From Hippasteria phrygiana (Eukaryota; Echinodermata; Asteroidea; Valvatida; Goniasteridae), in NCBI GenBank assembly GCA_037893225.1, contig JAZGUH010000356.1, positions 619,451 through 683,450 on the forward strand: a DNA stretch of 64,000 bases. The letters run 5' to 3'. Shown in pieces: positions 14,401 to 22,501 of the stretch. The number at the start of each line of letters is the position of its first letter. The first letter of the stretch is position 1. The notes under the pieces are model-generated. The model was not told where the DNA came from. It searched no databases and saw only the letters and a program-made list of their open reading frames with translations. The position numbers and the translations under genes are program-made.

Positions 14401-17400
14401 GTGTACGTGTACCTGATAGCAATTAGATTCACATTCACATGTACATGGATTATAATATGGCAGCAGATGTGATGTGAAGAAGTTCTTTGTCCGCACAATG
14501 ACTTTTGAGCACCTTATGCCTTACAGAACATGTGTGGATACTGTAACAATGTGCTGGTAGTTGTAATGTCAAATCTGTCTCCCTATTACAGCCACAGAAT
14601 TATTCAATGTATTTTTCACAAGATACATGTATACATGTATGTAGATACACACAGATGTACATATACATGTAGAATTTTAGATTTGATTTGATTTGATTTG
14701 ATTTGATTTGATTTGATTTGATTTGATTTGAGTTTAGCAATCTTCATGCCAATCTGGTTATTAAATTAAGGAAAAGTCATATTGATGATGTATTAACCTC
14801 TTAATCAGGACGACGGCCATAGTCGCGGTTTGAAAAAAACCACCTGGCCGGTTGATGTCTATAGGCACATTCCTGCACTTACTCAATCCATTCATTTTGG
14901 AGCTATACATGTAATGTTCTTGAATGGGAGTGTAATGAATACTTGAATAGATGGAGCTTTCTCAAACATTCATTCATGGGGGGGGGGGGGGGTGGAGGGC
15001 TCCAAGTGTGATAGATGGGATCGACCACTCTATTCAGTGTAGTGCCTATTGTTTGCATTTACGCTAAGCTGCACAGCCCCATCTTGGCATACCAGCACCC
15101 CATCAATAACAGCTGGGTGCAAGGCATAACAAGGGAAATTCATCTTCTTAATGTCAGGCACTCACCAGCCATGAATAAAAGTTTGTTTATAGAACAAGTT
15201 GTCACGCCAACCGACATCACACTGTGATCGCTATTGCACATGATTGACAGAATTGTTTACTTGACACAAATATCATTAGGACGGCCAGACAAATTAAAGA
15301 CTTCAGGCGCAAAAAGCTGCTAAACGCCACTTCCATGAAAAATGAGATAACGATATCAAGTGAAAGCTCTCATAAAAAAGATCAGTGCCTAATATACGAT
15401 AATCAAATATTTTTTTGTTGGCGTTTAGCCGATTTTGCGCCTGAAGTCTTCAATTATTTTCTTATACGTTTTTATCAAAGAAAATTGATTTGGGATCTTC
15501 AACCTGTGACTGTTGATGCTTTTTGAATGTGTACATATATGTACCTTCTAATTTTGTTGACATTTTCACTTTAATAGCGGTGCTTCAATGCTGTAAGCCC
15601 ATAATGCCATGCAAGCAGGGATCGTGCCCCAAGTTTGCATCCTATAGAGGGGCAGTGTGACTGTGGGGATCACTCAGAAAATGTCTGGTCTCATATTTAT
15701 AACTGCAATGCAGGCAGCATGCAATAAGGCAAGTCGCCGACTGTCGGCAGGGCTGTTCATTTTCAAATAATTTAGTTTTTGATTTTTCAAAACTCGGTTT
15801 GACCAAAGATTTGAAACTCGCCAATCAAGTTTTTCACGTGTCAGCTGCAACTGCATGCCGGGCTGGTAAAAAGTTGTATGCAAAGCACACTGGGGTTTTA
15901 CGTGTGGCGATCGATATTATATGAACCGCTCGAGCCCCGATAGACATTATCAAGATTATTGAGGGTACATGTACGTATAACGTTCTGATAAACAAGACAT
16001 TTTTGCAGTAATTATTTTAGAAGTGTCAAGGGTTTTACGGACAGGAAACAATAATATTCAGAGTTCTATCTGTACGTGCATACATGTATATTTTATGAAA
16101 TATTCAAACCAGCAAAAAACGTATTTGAATATTTGGTTGACAATGTACATGTATATTCGGTATATTCAGGACAGCCCAACTGTTGGGGCAGAGATGGTTT
16201 ATGACGCCATTTGGCTGAAAAATGGCAACAAAGTGGCATCCAAACAGTCCCAAATTGTTCACTAGGGGTGTGCATCGGAACCGGGTACTCGAGTACCCGA
16301 CCGTTCATGTCAGGAACCGGTTCCAGATTATGGAATCAAGTACCCGTACAACTTTACATTATTGCATAGTAACTTCCCAGAAAATGAAAAAAGGAAAGGT
16401 TTCGAATGTTATTTGTCGGGAATTTTCAAAATTAAAACTTGACTACATATGAAACCAGCCCAGATTTCACGTTTATGATGCTCATGAAAATTGACAATAA
16501 AGGGAATTTACCGGTTGTGGTTTTTGTAGTCTGGGTATGGATAAAGAGCCTCGGCGAGACATAATAGCATGCCTCATTCCACAATAAATACAACTGTATA
16601 AAGCTTCTATTTTTTGTGATATGCCGGCGCATGCACGTGCCGGAACATGTAACGGCGGAGTAGTGATCATGTTTACTGGACAGGCATGAGATTTTTCAGA
16701 CTTTTGTCTGAAATCAGACTTTTGAATCTCAGAGAAAGACAATATTGCAACTTCCGGGATTGGAAGTTTTGGGTTGGGTTTCTTTAACGGGTACCCCTAT
16801 TTTTTTCAAACGGGTACCCGGTTCTTTTACTACCCGTAAATGCACACCCCTATTGTTCACTAAAATGGCATTTTTTTGTTGTAATAATTTTTCTGAAAGC
16901 TGAACTTCATTTTGACAGATTTCAATTACGGTTAATACAAGTTGTTTACTGACAGATATTCTCATATTTCTTGGTCAAAAGATTTTTAAAAAGGTCAAAT
17001 CCGTGGCACTCAAGCAGAGGGAACATGAGGTTGAATGTGGTTCAACTTTGCCGACTATCACCGTCCCTCTTTGCGTCAGTCGCGACAGAACATTTCAATA
17101 ATCGGCGCTGTTGTCAGGGAATCCTTGCAGATGCTGTCATTGATCATAACGATGGAAACCAGGCTTACGGAACTGCTCGTTAGTCGAAGCCGTGTTGCCA
17201 TCTTGTGATTGAGAGAGTCTGTATACCTTGCTAAGGAAGCCATAAGACTGGTTCTCAGACTTGTTTCCTCCTGGAGGAAGTGTATACATGTACATTCAAG
17301 AGTAAATATTAGCCAATCACAAGATGGCAACAAGGCTAGGACTATTATTGCGCAGTCTTACTTTGTACATGCATCTTAAGGATGCAACTTAAAATCACTG

Positions 17401-18322
17401 CCAAATACAAGGCAAACTGACATAGTAATTAATCCTCCTACTGTTATAACTATCATAACCTATCAAAAAACCTAAGAACTTCCTCTCCAACAGCTTGTGT
17501 GTTTCAACCTGAAACTCTATAGGTTTTGATAGGTAGGTTAGTTAGCTCCATTTTGGCACCGAGAGAGGGAGGTTTATATCAATTTCTGATTTTTTTGAAA
17601 GAAAATTTGCAAGAGTGGAATTTGAACCTGTGACCTCATAACATTGTGCAGGTGCCCTATACCTGAGCTAATGTACATGTGCATGTACATGTATTATGTT
17701 GGTGCCCACTGCCCAGCCAAATCACACAGACATGGCAGACAAAACAAGTGCTAAGTTATTCTACGTATGCGGGTCATTCCCGAAATTTAGGGTCCAAAAG
17801 TGTAATTTTTTTGTGTGTCCCTGTCACACCTGACCTGTGTAATTTTCCATCATTAAAATTGATTCCACACTATTTTTTTTACTTGTTTGGCAGGTACTTT
17901 GCTTTACACAATCACTCCTGGAGATAGAAGGCATTAAAGAATGTGTCCGGAATTGCAAAATCTAAATACATGTCAGACACCAAAAATGTCACACTTTTGG
18001 ACCCCAAATTTATGGAATGACCTAAATACGTACATGTATATGTACTGGTACATGTTGATAGTCAACCCAAAGTGCATCCAAAAATTGACAGGGCCAATTT
18101 CATAGCTCAGCAAACCACAGAATCCAGCAATACCAGGTGTTGCATTTTTTATATATTTACAACCAGCAATTGTGGAATTACTTGAAGCTGGATGGATACA
18201 TGCAGTGCATGTTGCCCACGCTAGCGCTTCATCCATCATTCACTCACCATCACGTCCGACTGTGAATGTCTCTTTTGCAGCTGAAGACGTTGCCTCCTTT
18301 CCTTGGTGTCAGCATTCTCCAT
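2349..18322 (-). CDS. OSBPL6-like: Oxysterol-binding protein-related protein, OSBPL3/6/7 subfamily (5' part; gene runs off the low end of the window)
   Basis: ORP family proteins move sterols and phosphoinositides at ER-plasma membrane contacts; the OSBPL3/6/7 group has an N-terminal PH domain, a coiled-coil linker and a C-terminal ORD. Nine minus-strand exons assemble without a phase break: 18248-18322, 11031-11234, 8603-8656, 7682-7807, 6597-6876, 5636-5736, 3979-4074, 3223-3355 and 2349-2491 (1212 nt, 404 codons). The PH domain covers about residues 77-170 (EGYLLKRRK, KGWHK, RYFVLEKGMLTY, ARRIDIDTEEFLYHVK, then W163 in the closing helix). After it come the family-typical ELDKCSK segment and two predicted helical segments that align in order and spacing with human OSBPL3/6. 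The ORD with its EQVSHHPP signature is absent because the window ends. All junctions are GT-AG. The subfamily call is strong; the choice among paralogues 3, 6 and 7 is not possible here. Confidence 0.9.
2664..2975 (+). mobile_element. piggyBac-like MITE family B, copy 1 (312 bp)
   Basis: Perfect TTAA at both ends and inverted termini CCCCTTG / CAAGGGG. The body includes GACCACCTGGCCGG and AGTGTGGTGCCTATTGTTTG. A TTAA target and C-rich termini are typical of piggyBac. Related copies lie at 4277-4588, 14793-15129, 26979-27239 and 56471-56784. Confidence 0.75.
3223..3355 (-). CDS. OSBPL6-like: OSBPL-like exon 8, Ser-rich linker
   Basis: 133 nt, phase 0 to 1. A Ser-rich start (RSSSSSVVPGNLSSND) leads to DDFMDMANQ, which begins the helix completed by the next exon. 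The donor AAG|GTTTGA is weaker than the others. Confidence 0.85.
3356..3978. other. OSBPL-like intron, nothing recognised
   Basis: It includes an inverted AACTAGACTA / TAGTCTAGTT pair around 3565-3635 but no terminal repeat or target duplication that would define an element. Confidence 0.4.
3979..4074 (-). CDS. OSBPL6-like: OSBPL-like exon 7, basic linker
   Basis: 32 codons, phase 0 to 0, donor GTAAGG. It contains GQKRSKGKLSLRKGKTKKSS, in the place of the KKEKRSHRRWRSR basic stretch of OSBPL3. Confidence 0.85.
4277..4588 (+). mobile_element. piggyBac-like MITE family B, copy 2
   Basis: Same body as 2664-2975 (AATCTGGCCGGTTGTC, GGTGCCTATTGTTTGC, CACAAGGCGTT) with decayed termini. Confidence 0.65.
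5348..5621 (-). mobile_element. hAT-like MITE with GGTTCCCA termini
   Basis: It begins ATGGTTCCCAC and ends ATGGGAACCCTG, with several TTCCATGACTTTTCC units inside. It is related to 56894-57289 and ends 15 bp from the OSBPL-like exon at 5636. Confidence 0.55.
5636..5736 (-). CDS. OSBPL6-like: OSBPL-like exon 6, helical linker
   Basis: 101 nt, phase 1 to 0, acceptor TTGACAG and donor GTAGGG. It encodes LTEAENSIVTLSNIIQDLLN followed by QELPFPYGTMEPE, an amphipathic helix corresponding to the LVEMSQLLQSMDVLHRT region of the human proteins. Confidence 0.88.
5896..6394. mobile_element. TIR element, GCAGCCGATTTCACGAAA family
   Basis: The left end CTGCAGCCGATTTCACGAAA and right end TTTTCGTGAAATCGGCTGCAG form an inverted pair of about 20 bp around a 460-bp AT-rich body. 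A lone terminus with the same sequence lies near 45975. Confidence 0.65.
6597..6876 (-). CDS. OSBPL6-like: OSBPL-like exon 5, end of PH domain and linker
   Basis: 280 nt, phase 0 to 1. HEEFLAWRHHLQLHQGYRKQ is the C-terminal PH helix, with the invariant Trp at residue 163. A basic stretch (LERRRLSLRKQMSKYRLPNP) follows, then SWKTEISELDKCSK, which matches the family's LWLQSSEDMEKCSK-type segment. The exon is clearly more GC-rich than its flanks. Confidence 0.92.
7100..7540 (+). repeat. tRNA-type SINE body interrupted by a nested MITE
   Basis: GTCACAAATTGCTTGTCTCC, GGAGTAAATGGGTACCTGTG, GATTAGCCCATGTG and TCAGGAATGATT match the SINE at 42340-42645. The promoter part is missing and the body is split by 7241-7456. 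Confidence 0.65.
7241..7456. mobile_element. MITE nested in a SINE, TA-flanked
   Basis: Inverted ends TAAGCCAGTTCGGTAT and ATACCGCACTGGCTTA surround about 180 bp. The SINE body resumes immediately afterward. TA at both borders fits a Tc1/mariner-type insertion. Confidence 0.65.
7591..7609. repeat. Poly-G tract
   Basis: About 19 uninterrupted G, 70 bp below an exon donor in an OSBPL-like intron. Confidence 0.9.
7682..7807 (-). CDS. OSBPL6-like: OSBPL-like exon 4, PH domain
   Basis: 42 codons, phase 0 to 0. It starts LMKGKIHGTIDV and ends ARRIDIDTEEFLYHVK, the most diagnostic OSBPL3/6/7 peptide in the window. The donor is GTAGCC. Confidence 0.93.
7905..8130 (+). repeat. Dispersed repeat A, copy 2
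   Basis: The same ordered blocks as 490-727, in the same orientation. Confidence 0.7.
8603..8656 (-). CDS. OSBPL6-like: OSBPL-like exon 3, PH domain
   Basis: Eighteen codons, RYFVLEKGMLTYGKNCGE, phase 0 to 0, between TTTTTTTCAG and GTGAGT. It is the second PH strand pair and aligns with RFFVLDNGMLKYSK of the human paralogues. Confidence 0.92.
8780..8830 (+). repeat. Partial tRNA-like repeat
   Basis: Only the box B half (GGTCGCAGGTTCGAATCCCG) and the trailing TTTCTTTGTTCACTTTG are present. Confidence 0.6.
8872..9024 (+). repeat. Dispersed repeat C, left part, upstream of a nested hAT
   Basis: GTGGATTGTTTGACGAATTA, GTGATCCCCACAATGTCGCT and CCACCCGAACAAA match 47697-47870 and 56060-56190. The rest of this copy continues at 9464. 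Confidence 0.7.
9025..9463. mobile_element. hAT-like MITE family D, copy 1, nested (439 bp)
   Basis: Termini TAGGGCTGTTCATTTTCGAA and GGGATGCCCTA, with TTCGAATATTCGAATA-type runs at both ends. The 8 bp on its left are GAACAAAC and on its right GAACACTG, a decayed 8-bp duplication of GAACAAAG in intact copies of the host repeat. Eight-base targets are typical of hAT elements. No transposase. Confidence 0.7.
9497..9569 (+). repeat. tRNA-like unit of dispersed repeat C
   Basis: 73 nt with near-paired acceptor arm (GGCAAGA / TCCTGCC), a D arm with box A (TAGCTCAGTTGGTAGAGC) and a T arm with box B (GGTTCGAATCC). The loop in the anticodon position lacks the usual U33, and several diverged copies exist in the window, so it is a SINE-type promoter or tRNA pseudogene, not a functional tRNA. 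Confidence 0.75.
9600..10434. other. OSBPL-like intron, nothing recognised
   Basis: AT-rich, with a run of CAAGTCA-type words (10260-10320) but no complete element. Confidence 0.4.
10435..10941. mobile_element. hAT-like MITE family D, copy 2
   Basis: TAGGGCCGTCCCGAATATTCG at the left and TTCACAGCCCTA at the right. It shares TTGCGTGCAACTTTTTACC and ACTTGATTGGTGAGTATCGA with 9025-9463 and 15749-16179. The internal unit TTTGCGTGCAACTTTTTACC is duplicated. Confidence 0.7.
11031..11234 (-). CDS. OSBPL6-like: OSBPL-like exon 2, start of the PH domain
   Basis: 68 codons, phase 0 to 0, acceptor TTCCCAG and donor GTACAC. A low-complexity Ser/Gly/Lys stretch leads into KIGQAVEREPGKIEGYLLKR and ends KGWHK, the first strands of an ORP PH domain. 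Human OSBPL3/6 have a Trp in the motif RKWPLKGWHK; here it is Arg (residue 86). Confidence 0.9.
11708..11830 (+). repeat. Possible pogo/Tigger-like terminus
   Basis: GATAACTCAAACTCGGATAA and CTCGAATCTCCGCTTATCTC resemble the end repeats of pogo-type elements. No opposite end was found. Confidence 0.35.
12980..13130 (+). mobile_element. TTAA-flanked MITE family E, copy 1 (about 150 bp)
   Basis: TTAACCCTCCTATACAGCC at the left and ACAGGAGGATAATTAA at the right, with CCTATCAAAAACTCTAA and TTGATAGGTTTTGATC inside. Further copies: 17429, 26350, 42655, 43393 and 61122. The piggyBac-type target plus short inverted ends suggests a non-autonomous element. Confidence 0.75.
13234..13401. mobile_element. 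Palindromic MITE, CACTGCCAAAAAT termini (168 bp)
   Basis: Left CACTGCCAAAAATGATTTTC and right AACCATTTTTGGCAGTG, almost fully self-complementary, including GTCTCACTCCCTAGA / TCTAGGGAGTGAGAC at the centre. CAGCA flanks both ends (13229-13233 and 13402-13406). Confidence 0.75.
14681..14730 (+). repeat. (ATTTG)10 microsatellite
   Basis: Ten perfect ATTTG units. Confidence 0.95.
14793..15129 (+). mobile_element. piggyBac-like MITE family B, copy 3
   Basis: TTAACCTCTTAATCAGGACG start, GACCACTCTATTCAGTGTAG inside; the right terminus is decayed. It carries an 18-bp poly-G tract. Confidence 0.65.
15749..16179. mobile_element. hAT-like MITE family D, copy 3 (decayed)
   Basis: GGGCTGTTCATTTTC left end, CAGGACAGCCC right end, and the shared AATCAAGTTTTTCACGTG and GCATGCCGGGCTGGTAAAAA blocks. 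Confidence 0.65.
16263..16852. mobile_element. hAT-like MITE with perfect 8-bp target duplication (590 bp)
   Basis: Inverted termini TAGGGGTGTGCAT / ATGCACACCCCTA. TTGTTCAC occurs immediately outside both ends (16255-16262 and 16853-16860), the 8-bp duplication expected of hAT transposition. The interior has GGTACC-type palindromes but no transposase. Confidence 0.85.
17429..17576 (+). mobile_element. TTAA-flanked MITE family E, copy 2
   Basis: TTAATCCTCCTACTGTTATAA start, GATAGGTTTTGATAGG-type centre, GAGGGAGGTTTA end with the right TTAA lost. Confidence 0.65.
17772..18022. mobile_element. TIR element, GGTCATTCCCGAAATTT family
   Basis: The left GGTCATTCCCGAAATTTAGG and right CCCCAAATTTATGGAATGACC ends are inverted, as are GTCCAAAAGTGT and ACACTTTTGGAC. 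About 250 bp, no coding capacity. Confidence 0.65.
18248..18322 (-). CDS. OSBPL6-like: OSBPL-like exon 1 (start codon)
   Basis: ATG at 18320-18322 opens 25 codons beginning MENADTKERR, rich in Arg, Gln and Lys, and ends in ATG before GTGAGTG (phase 0). This start joins in frame to the 11031-11234 exon. A non-coding upstream exon is possible, since minus-strand sequence just above is not obviously a promoter. Confidence 0.75.
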
Positions 18323-18952
18323 GAGCGATCATATCCCGCTAGCCAGAGTCTCGACAGTTAATACAGAGATGACGAGTGCAGCCTGGTGTTCGCATATCAA
18401 ATGTCTGGATGACAGCTGGGGGGGGGGGGGGGGGGGATTGCTGGGAGCTGGCGAACAGTGAATGGCAGAAGCTGAAGATTCTCGCTCCTCAAATCGGCGA
18501 AGGACAGGGTGTGAATTTGTCGACCAGACAGATAACAAGTATCTGTAATGCAGAGACAGTGGCTATCACATTGTGTCAGGCACAGCGCATCACAATACCA
18601 CCAGACCTACTAGAAACATCAGCTTGCATCGGTGTCTGATCGGGCGTAGTGTTTACAAGCGTCGCGTGTGTACACACTCAAGCTGCAGGGGGAAGACAAT
18701 AAACCGAGGACAGCGTTTAATTGAATTATGGAGTAACTGCAAAGACCTGAAGGAACAGATTATACATGTACAGTGTATGTGGCTCTCACAGACACAAATG
18801 TTCAGTACACAGGAGCGAGGTTTGCCAAGTTGTACTTTCAATTTTCTCACATTTCACCTCTGTGACCCGGGTTCGAACCTGGCCCAGGCCAACATGTGGA
18901 TTGGGTTTTCAGTCCCTGCCTGATTCTTGGGGTTTTCCCCAGAATATAATTC
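18323..18952. other. Region upstream of the OSBPL-like start codon
   Basis: 5' flank or 5' UTR. It holds a poly-G run (18419-18436) and a tRNA-derived SINE piece at 18850-18952 (ACCCGGGTTCGAACC, GGGTTTTCAGTCCCTGCC). No TATA-like or CpG-dense promoter was seen. Confidence 0.4.
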
Positions 18953-18953
18953 T

Positions 18954-19431
18954 GGGGCAGATTGCAATAAGCGGTCTTAAAGCTGTCTGCGCTTTAGCCG
19001 GTCTTAAAGCTCTGGCTGTCCGACGATAAGTAAGACCATTGCAATGACACAGTCTACATGTGTAAGTGTTTAGACAGTCTTAAAGTAGTTAGCCTGGGTT
19101 GGGCTGGCTTAAGGCGGTCTGTAAGTTTAGCTGGGCATGATTTTCTTCTATGTAGGCCTAATTGATATTGAAAAAATATTGTACTCTTGAATCGCTCCCA
19201 AGAATGGCTCTTCATCACTGCGTCGAGAGATGATTTTTCGGGATAGATTGAACCCTTTAGATAAATATGATGACACAGAGTTGTATCGTATACAGATTTC
19301 CTCGATGATCAATCTTGCGATTGACAGATTTATGTTTTGCAATGCGCGCCACGGCCGTGTGTCATATTGTGATGTGGTAACCATGGAGCATTTGTTCGTA
19401 AATCATTACTCCTTGCAGGCTTAGTAAAGAC
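18954..19431 (+). pseudogene. Harbinger-like element with degenerate transposase fragment
   Basis: The left end GGGGCAGATTGCAATAAGCG matches the 1716-2307 element inverted. About 19220-19300 encodes REMIFRDRLNPLDKYDDTEL and then YR, the Harbinger transposase N-terminal motif, followed by frame decay. The right end is lost; a different repeat starts at GGGGCCAATTTCATAGAG. Confidence 0.65.
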
Positions 19432-19900
19432 CTGGGGCCAATTTCATAGAGCTGCTTAAGCACAAAATTTGCTTAAAGGGAAAGTCCACCCTGAGTTTAT
19501 AATAACAATGTTAAAGAACGTTAATTGCAATTGTGACTTACTTTTTATTTCATTTTGATTGGTTTCGGTAATCGTATAAACCGGAGATTTTTTCATAACG
19601 TGTCTGCCGTCATGCGAGCCGCCCTTTTGCTCTGGAATATTTGTACATCCGGGATACTGTGACGTAGTGGCTGCACTGATATTTGTAAGAAATGGCTGAA
19701 CGATATAAAAACGCGAAGCTCGACTTCGAACCAGATTGCTTCGAGGAAAATCGGCAGGCAGTTCTCTTGGGGTGGGCTAAGAATCTTCGAGATGATGCAG
19801 TGCCTAACATATTTTCTTTCCGACCAGAACAGACTTTGTGCTCTTCTAAAAAAAATACGAAAAACCACGATAAATTGCAGCACGTCAAGACGAAATAAAC
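19432..19900 (+). repeat. Unclassified repeat with a 68-codon frame
   Basis: GGGGCCAATTTCATAGAGCT is a motif typical of dispersed repeats. The frame at 19692-19898, starting MAERYKNAKLDFEPDCFEEN, could be the N-terminus of an old transposon protein; no family was recognised. Confidence 0.35.
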
Positions 19901-20438
19901 ATCAGCCTTACGCATACACGCAATAGTCGGGCGCCTTATAAAACATACGTATTCATATGCAGTAAGCTGCGTCTAGGTGTGATACCAGTGCATACCGCAC
20001 GATACCCTGCACGATATGGGGGAAAAGGGTACCCCCCCTTTTATCCCCATACCCTAAGCACACTCCAGATTATTGTTATCTAAAAAGTGCATTTTTATCA
20101 CTGCAAAGTTTACGTGGCCAAGGACTTCCCGTGCGCCGTGTAATCTAAGTGCGGACGCACAGAAGAATAACCACAGTGAAATGTTAACAATCACGCACGG
20201 TAACTTTTGACAATAGTTGCAAGATGCAAGAGGTAGGAATAAAGATTCTTCCTGAAGCAGGAAAGATCGTAGGATGCAAGGGAAACATGAACCAGCCAAA
20301 GAATTTCAGAGATAAAAATAAAATACATGTATTTTTTTTTTTTTTTTATTAAAAAAGGGGCAGTCGGGTTGGCTCACTGGTAATTTCCTTACCTTCCATG
20401 GTGACAAGAGTTCAAAGCCTGCCAGAGACATTACGTGG

Positions 20439-20594
20439 ATAACCCTAACCCTGCCAGACGCAGCACAGTGCATCTGTGGTGACAGCTTGACCTTGCTGCA
20501 CTCTGCACACAAGTCATACAATGTGACAAAGTATGCAATCTGATGCATCTGGCAGGGTTTCTAGCCAAAATACCCTGGAGGGTTAGGGTTTTAA
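20439..20594 (+). mobile_element. TTAA/CCCTAACCC element, family F copy 1
   Basis: AACCCTAACCCTGCCAGACG at the left and GGAGGGTTAGGGTTTTAA at the right, with GACAGCTTGACCTTGCTGCA inside. The same element with perfect TTAA ends lies at 51294-51443. Confidence 0.7.
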
Positions 20595-20599
20595 GTTGT

Positions 20600-21717
20600 C
20601 TGTCCTTACTTGATCACATGGATTTTTTTCCCCTAGAAAAATTATTTTGCTTTTTCCAGGCTCCCACACCTGACACTGATATTTCCTTCTTTGTATTCTT
20701 TCGACAGGTTCTCAGCTAATACAATGATTTAGTTCACTTTCCTACAAATCCTTGTTCCCAATTCCAAAAATAATATTACCTATGAAAAAACAAACAGGTC
20801 AATAGGTTGAGAAGAAGCAAACACAATCTACTGTATAAATACACATAGTAAACCAACGTGTATATGATTGCCGAAATACAAATAATCAAAGTGCATATTG
20901 AAAGTGTCACAGGATATCAAAACTTGCCGTACAAACATGCAGAGACCACAACTTAAGTTTTGAAACTACATTGTACATGTAGCTCTCAAGCAGGATATGA
21001 TGAGAGGTGGTCATATCTGTACAGGCTGTACAATTGAATGTGACAATATCGGAGATTTGTACTGCAAATGATTACCGGTACTGTGCTTACCATTGAGAAC
21101 TGGTATGACAAACTATTATTTCTGTTGTGTTTTTAATAATGCGTTTAGTAATACAATTTCAAGAAACACTTATAAAAAAAATTCATGTCCCATTTTTATG
21201 ATTATTTTTCCCTAACCCTGCTAAATCCGACAAAATCTAACAACGGTAAAAAGCTGTTTTTTGTTGGATTTACATATATAGTACATGTAGCAGTCAACAC
21301 CAACAACATTGCACACATGTACATGTAACAAATTAGCCATTCATTTTGAAAAATTATTTCATGAGGTGATGTATCCGAAAAGCACGGTCATGACAGCTTA
21401 AAACCCTAACCCTTCTGAATCCAACAGGATCCAACAATTTGATATTCCCGTTGGACCCTGTTGGATTGAGCAGCTAACTCATAGTGTCACAATCCTGTTG
21501 GATTCATCAGCAGGCAACAGAAAAATATGTCACAGTTTGATTCTGTTGGATTTAGCAGGCAAGTCATTTCTTACTTTTAGTTACCCAGCAACTTGGCATG
21601 TTGGACTGCGTTGGATTGAGCAGGAAACTCATATGAGTCACCGTTGGACTCTGTTGGATTGAGCAGGGTAGTCCTGGCGAACCAATAGGGGGGTTGGGGT
21701 TTGAAAAAAGTTGCTCT
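20600..21717. other. Repeat-rich region without a gene
   Basis: Several fragments of a TGTTGGATTGAGCAGG / GTTGGATTTAGCAG family, also at 27770-27840 and 28330-28390. No complete boundaries could be set. Confidence 0.45.
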
Positions 21718-22051
21718 TTAACCCTAATATAACCCCCTAGGCCCTTATTGCTAGGAACCATCCTCAATCCTCCAAAATCCTCCAGTGCTTCAATCACCAT
21801 TCCTCCTCAATCCTCCAAAACCCTTTGCTTTAATCACCATGCAATAACCATTCCTCCTCAATCCTCCAAAATCCTCCTGTGCTTCAATCACCATTCCTCC
21901 TCAATCCTCCAAAATCCTCCATGCTTCAATCACCATTCATCCTCAATCCTCCAAAATCCTCCGGTGCTTCAATAACCATTCCTCCTCAATCCTCAAAAAT
22001 CCTCCAAAACCACCATGAGGATTTTGGAGGATTGAGGAGGGTTAGAGTTAA
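21718..22051 (-). mobile_element. TTAA/CCCTAA element enclosing a minisatellite, family G copy 1
   Basis: TTAACCCTAATA left and GGGTTAGAGTTAA right, perfect TTAA at both ends. The interior is degenerate units of TCCTCAATCCTCCAAAATCC spaced by AATCACCAT. It matches 43953-44648 inverted, including the non-repeated CTAGGAACC edge. Confidence 0.75.
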
Positions 22052-22501
22052 TATAGATGCAAAATGAGAAATGTAAATTGCAATTCACTGTTCGCAGCTT
22101 GAAAATCATTTCAAGTTGCAATATGGGAGTTTGCAATATGGGAGTTATAAAATGTCAAGGCTACTTGCTCACACATAACTCAGACAATGTACATGTACTG
22201 GTACACGTACGTGTAGGCACCATAGTTAAAGGCATGGAGGAATCAAGACTGTAATTACAGTCTTGATAGGGAAGTATATTATACAAACAGAGAAACATGG
22301 TCAAGCAAAAAAGTGATCCTAAAATTTACACTGGCCACACTCTTCTAATAGCTTAACCAGAGCAGGAAGCCAAAATAATCCAGAAAGATTAACCCATAAA
22401 GTATGGGATTAGACACGGATTAACGTTTCATTTCATCAGGAGCAGATTAAAGTCTCTGGGGATTTTCTGGTGTTATCTCAGCAAACCCTGTACATGCTGC
22501 A

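Noticed and set aside
19692..19898. A small gene starting MAERYKNAKLDFEPDC
   Set aside because: Single short frame inside a repeat, no splice partners and no recognised homologue; kept only as a repeat annotation.
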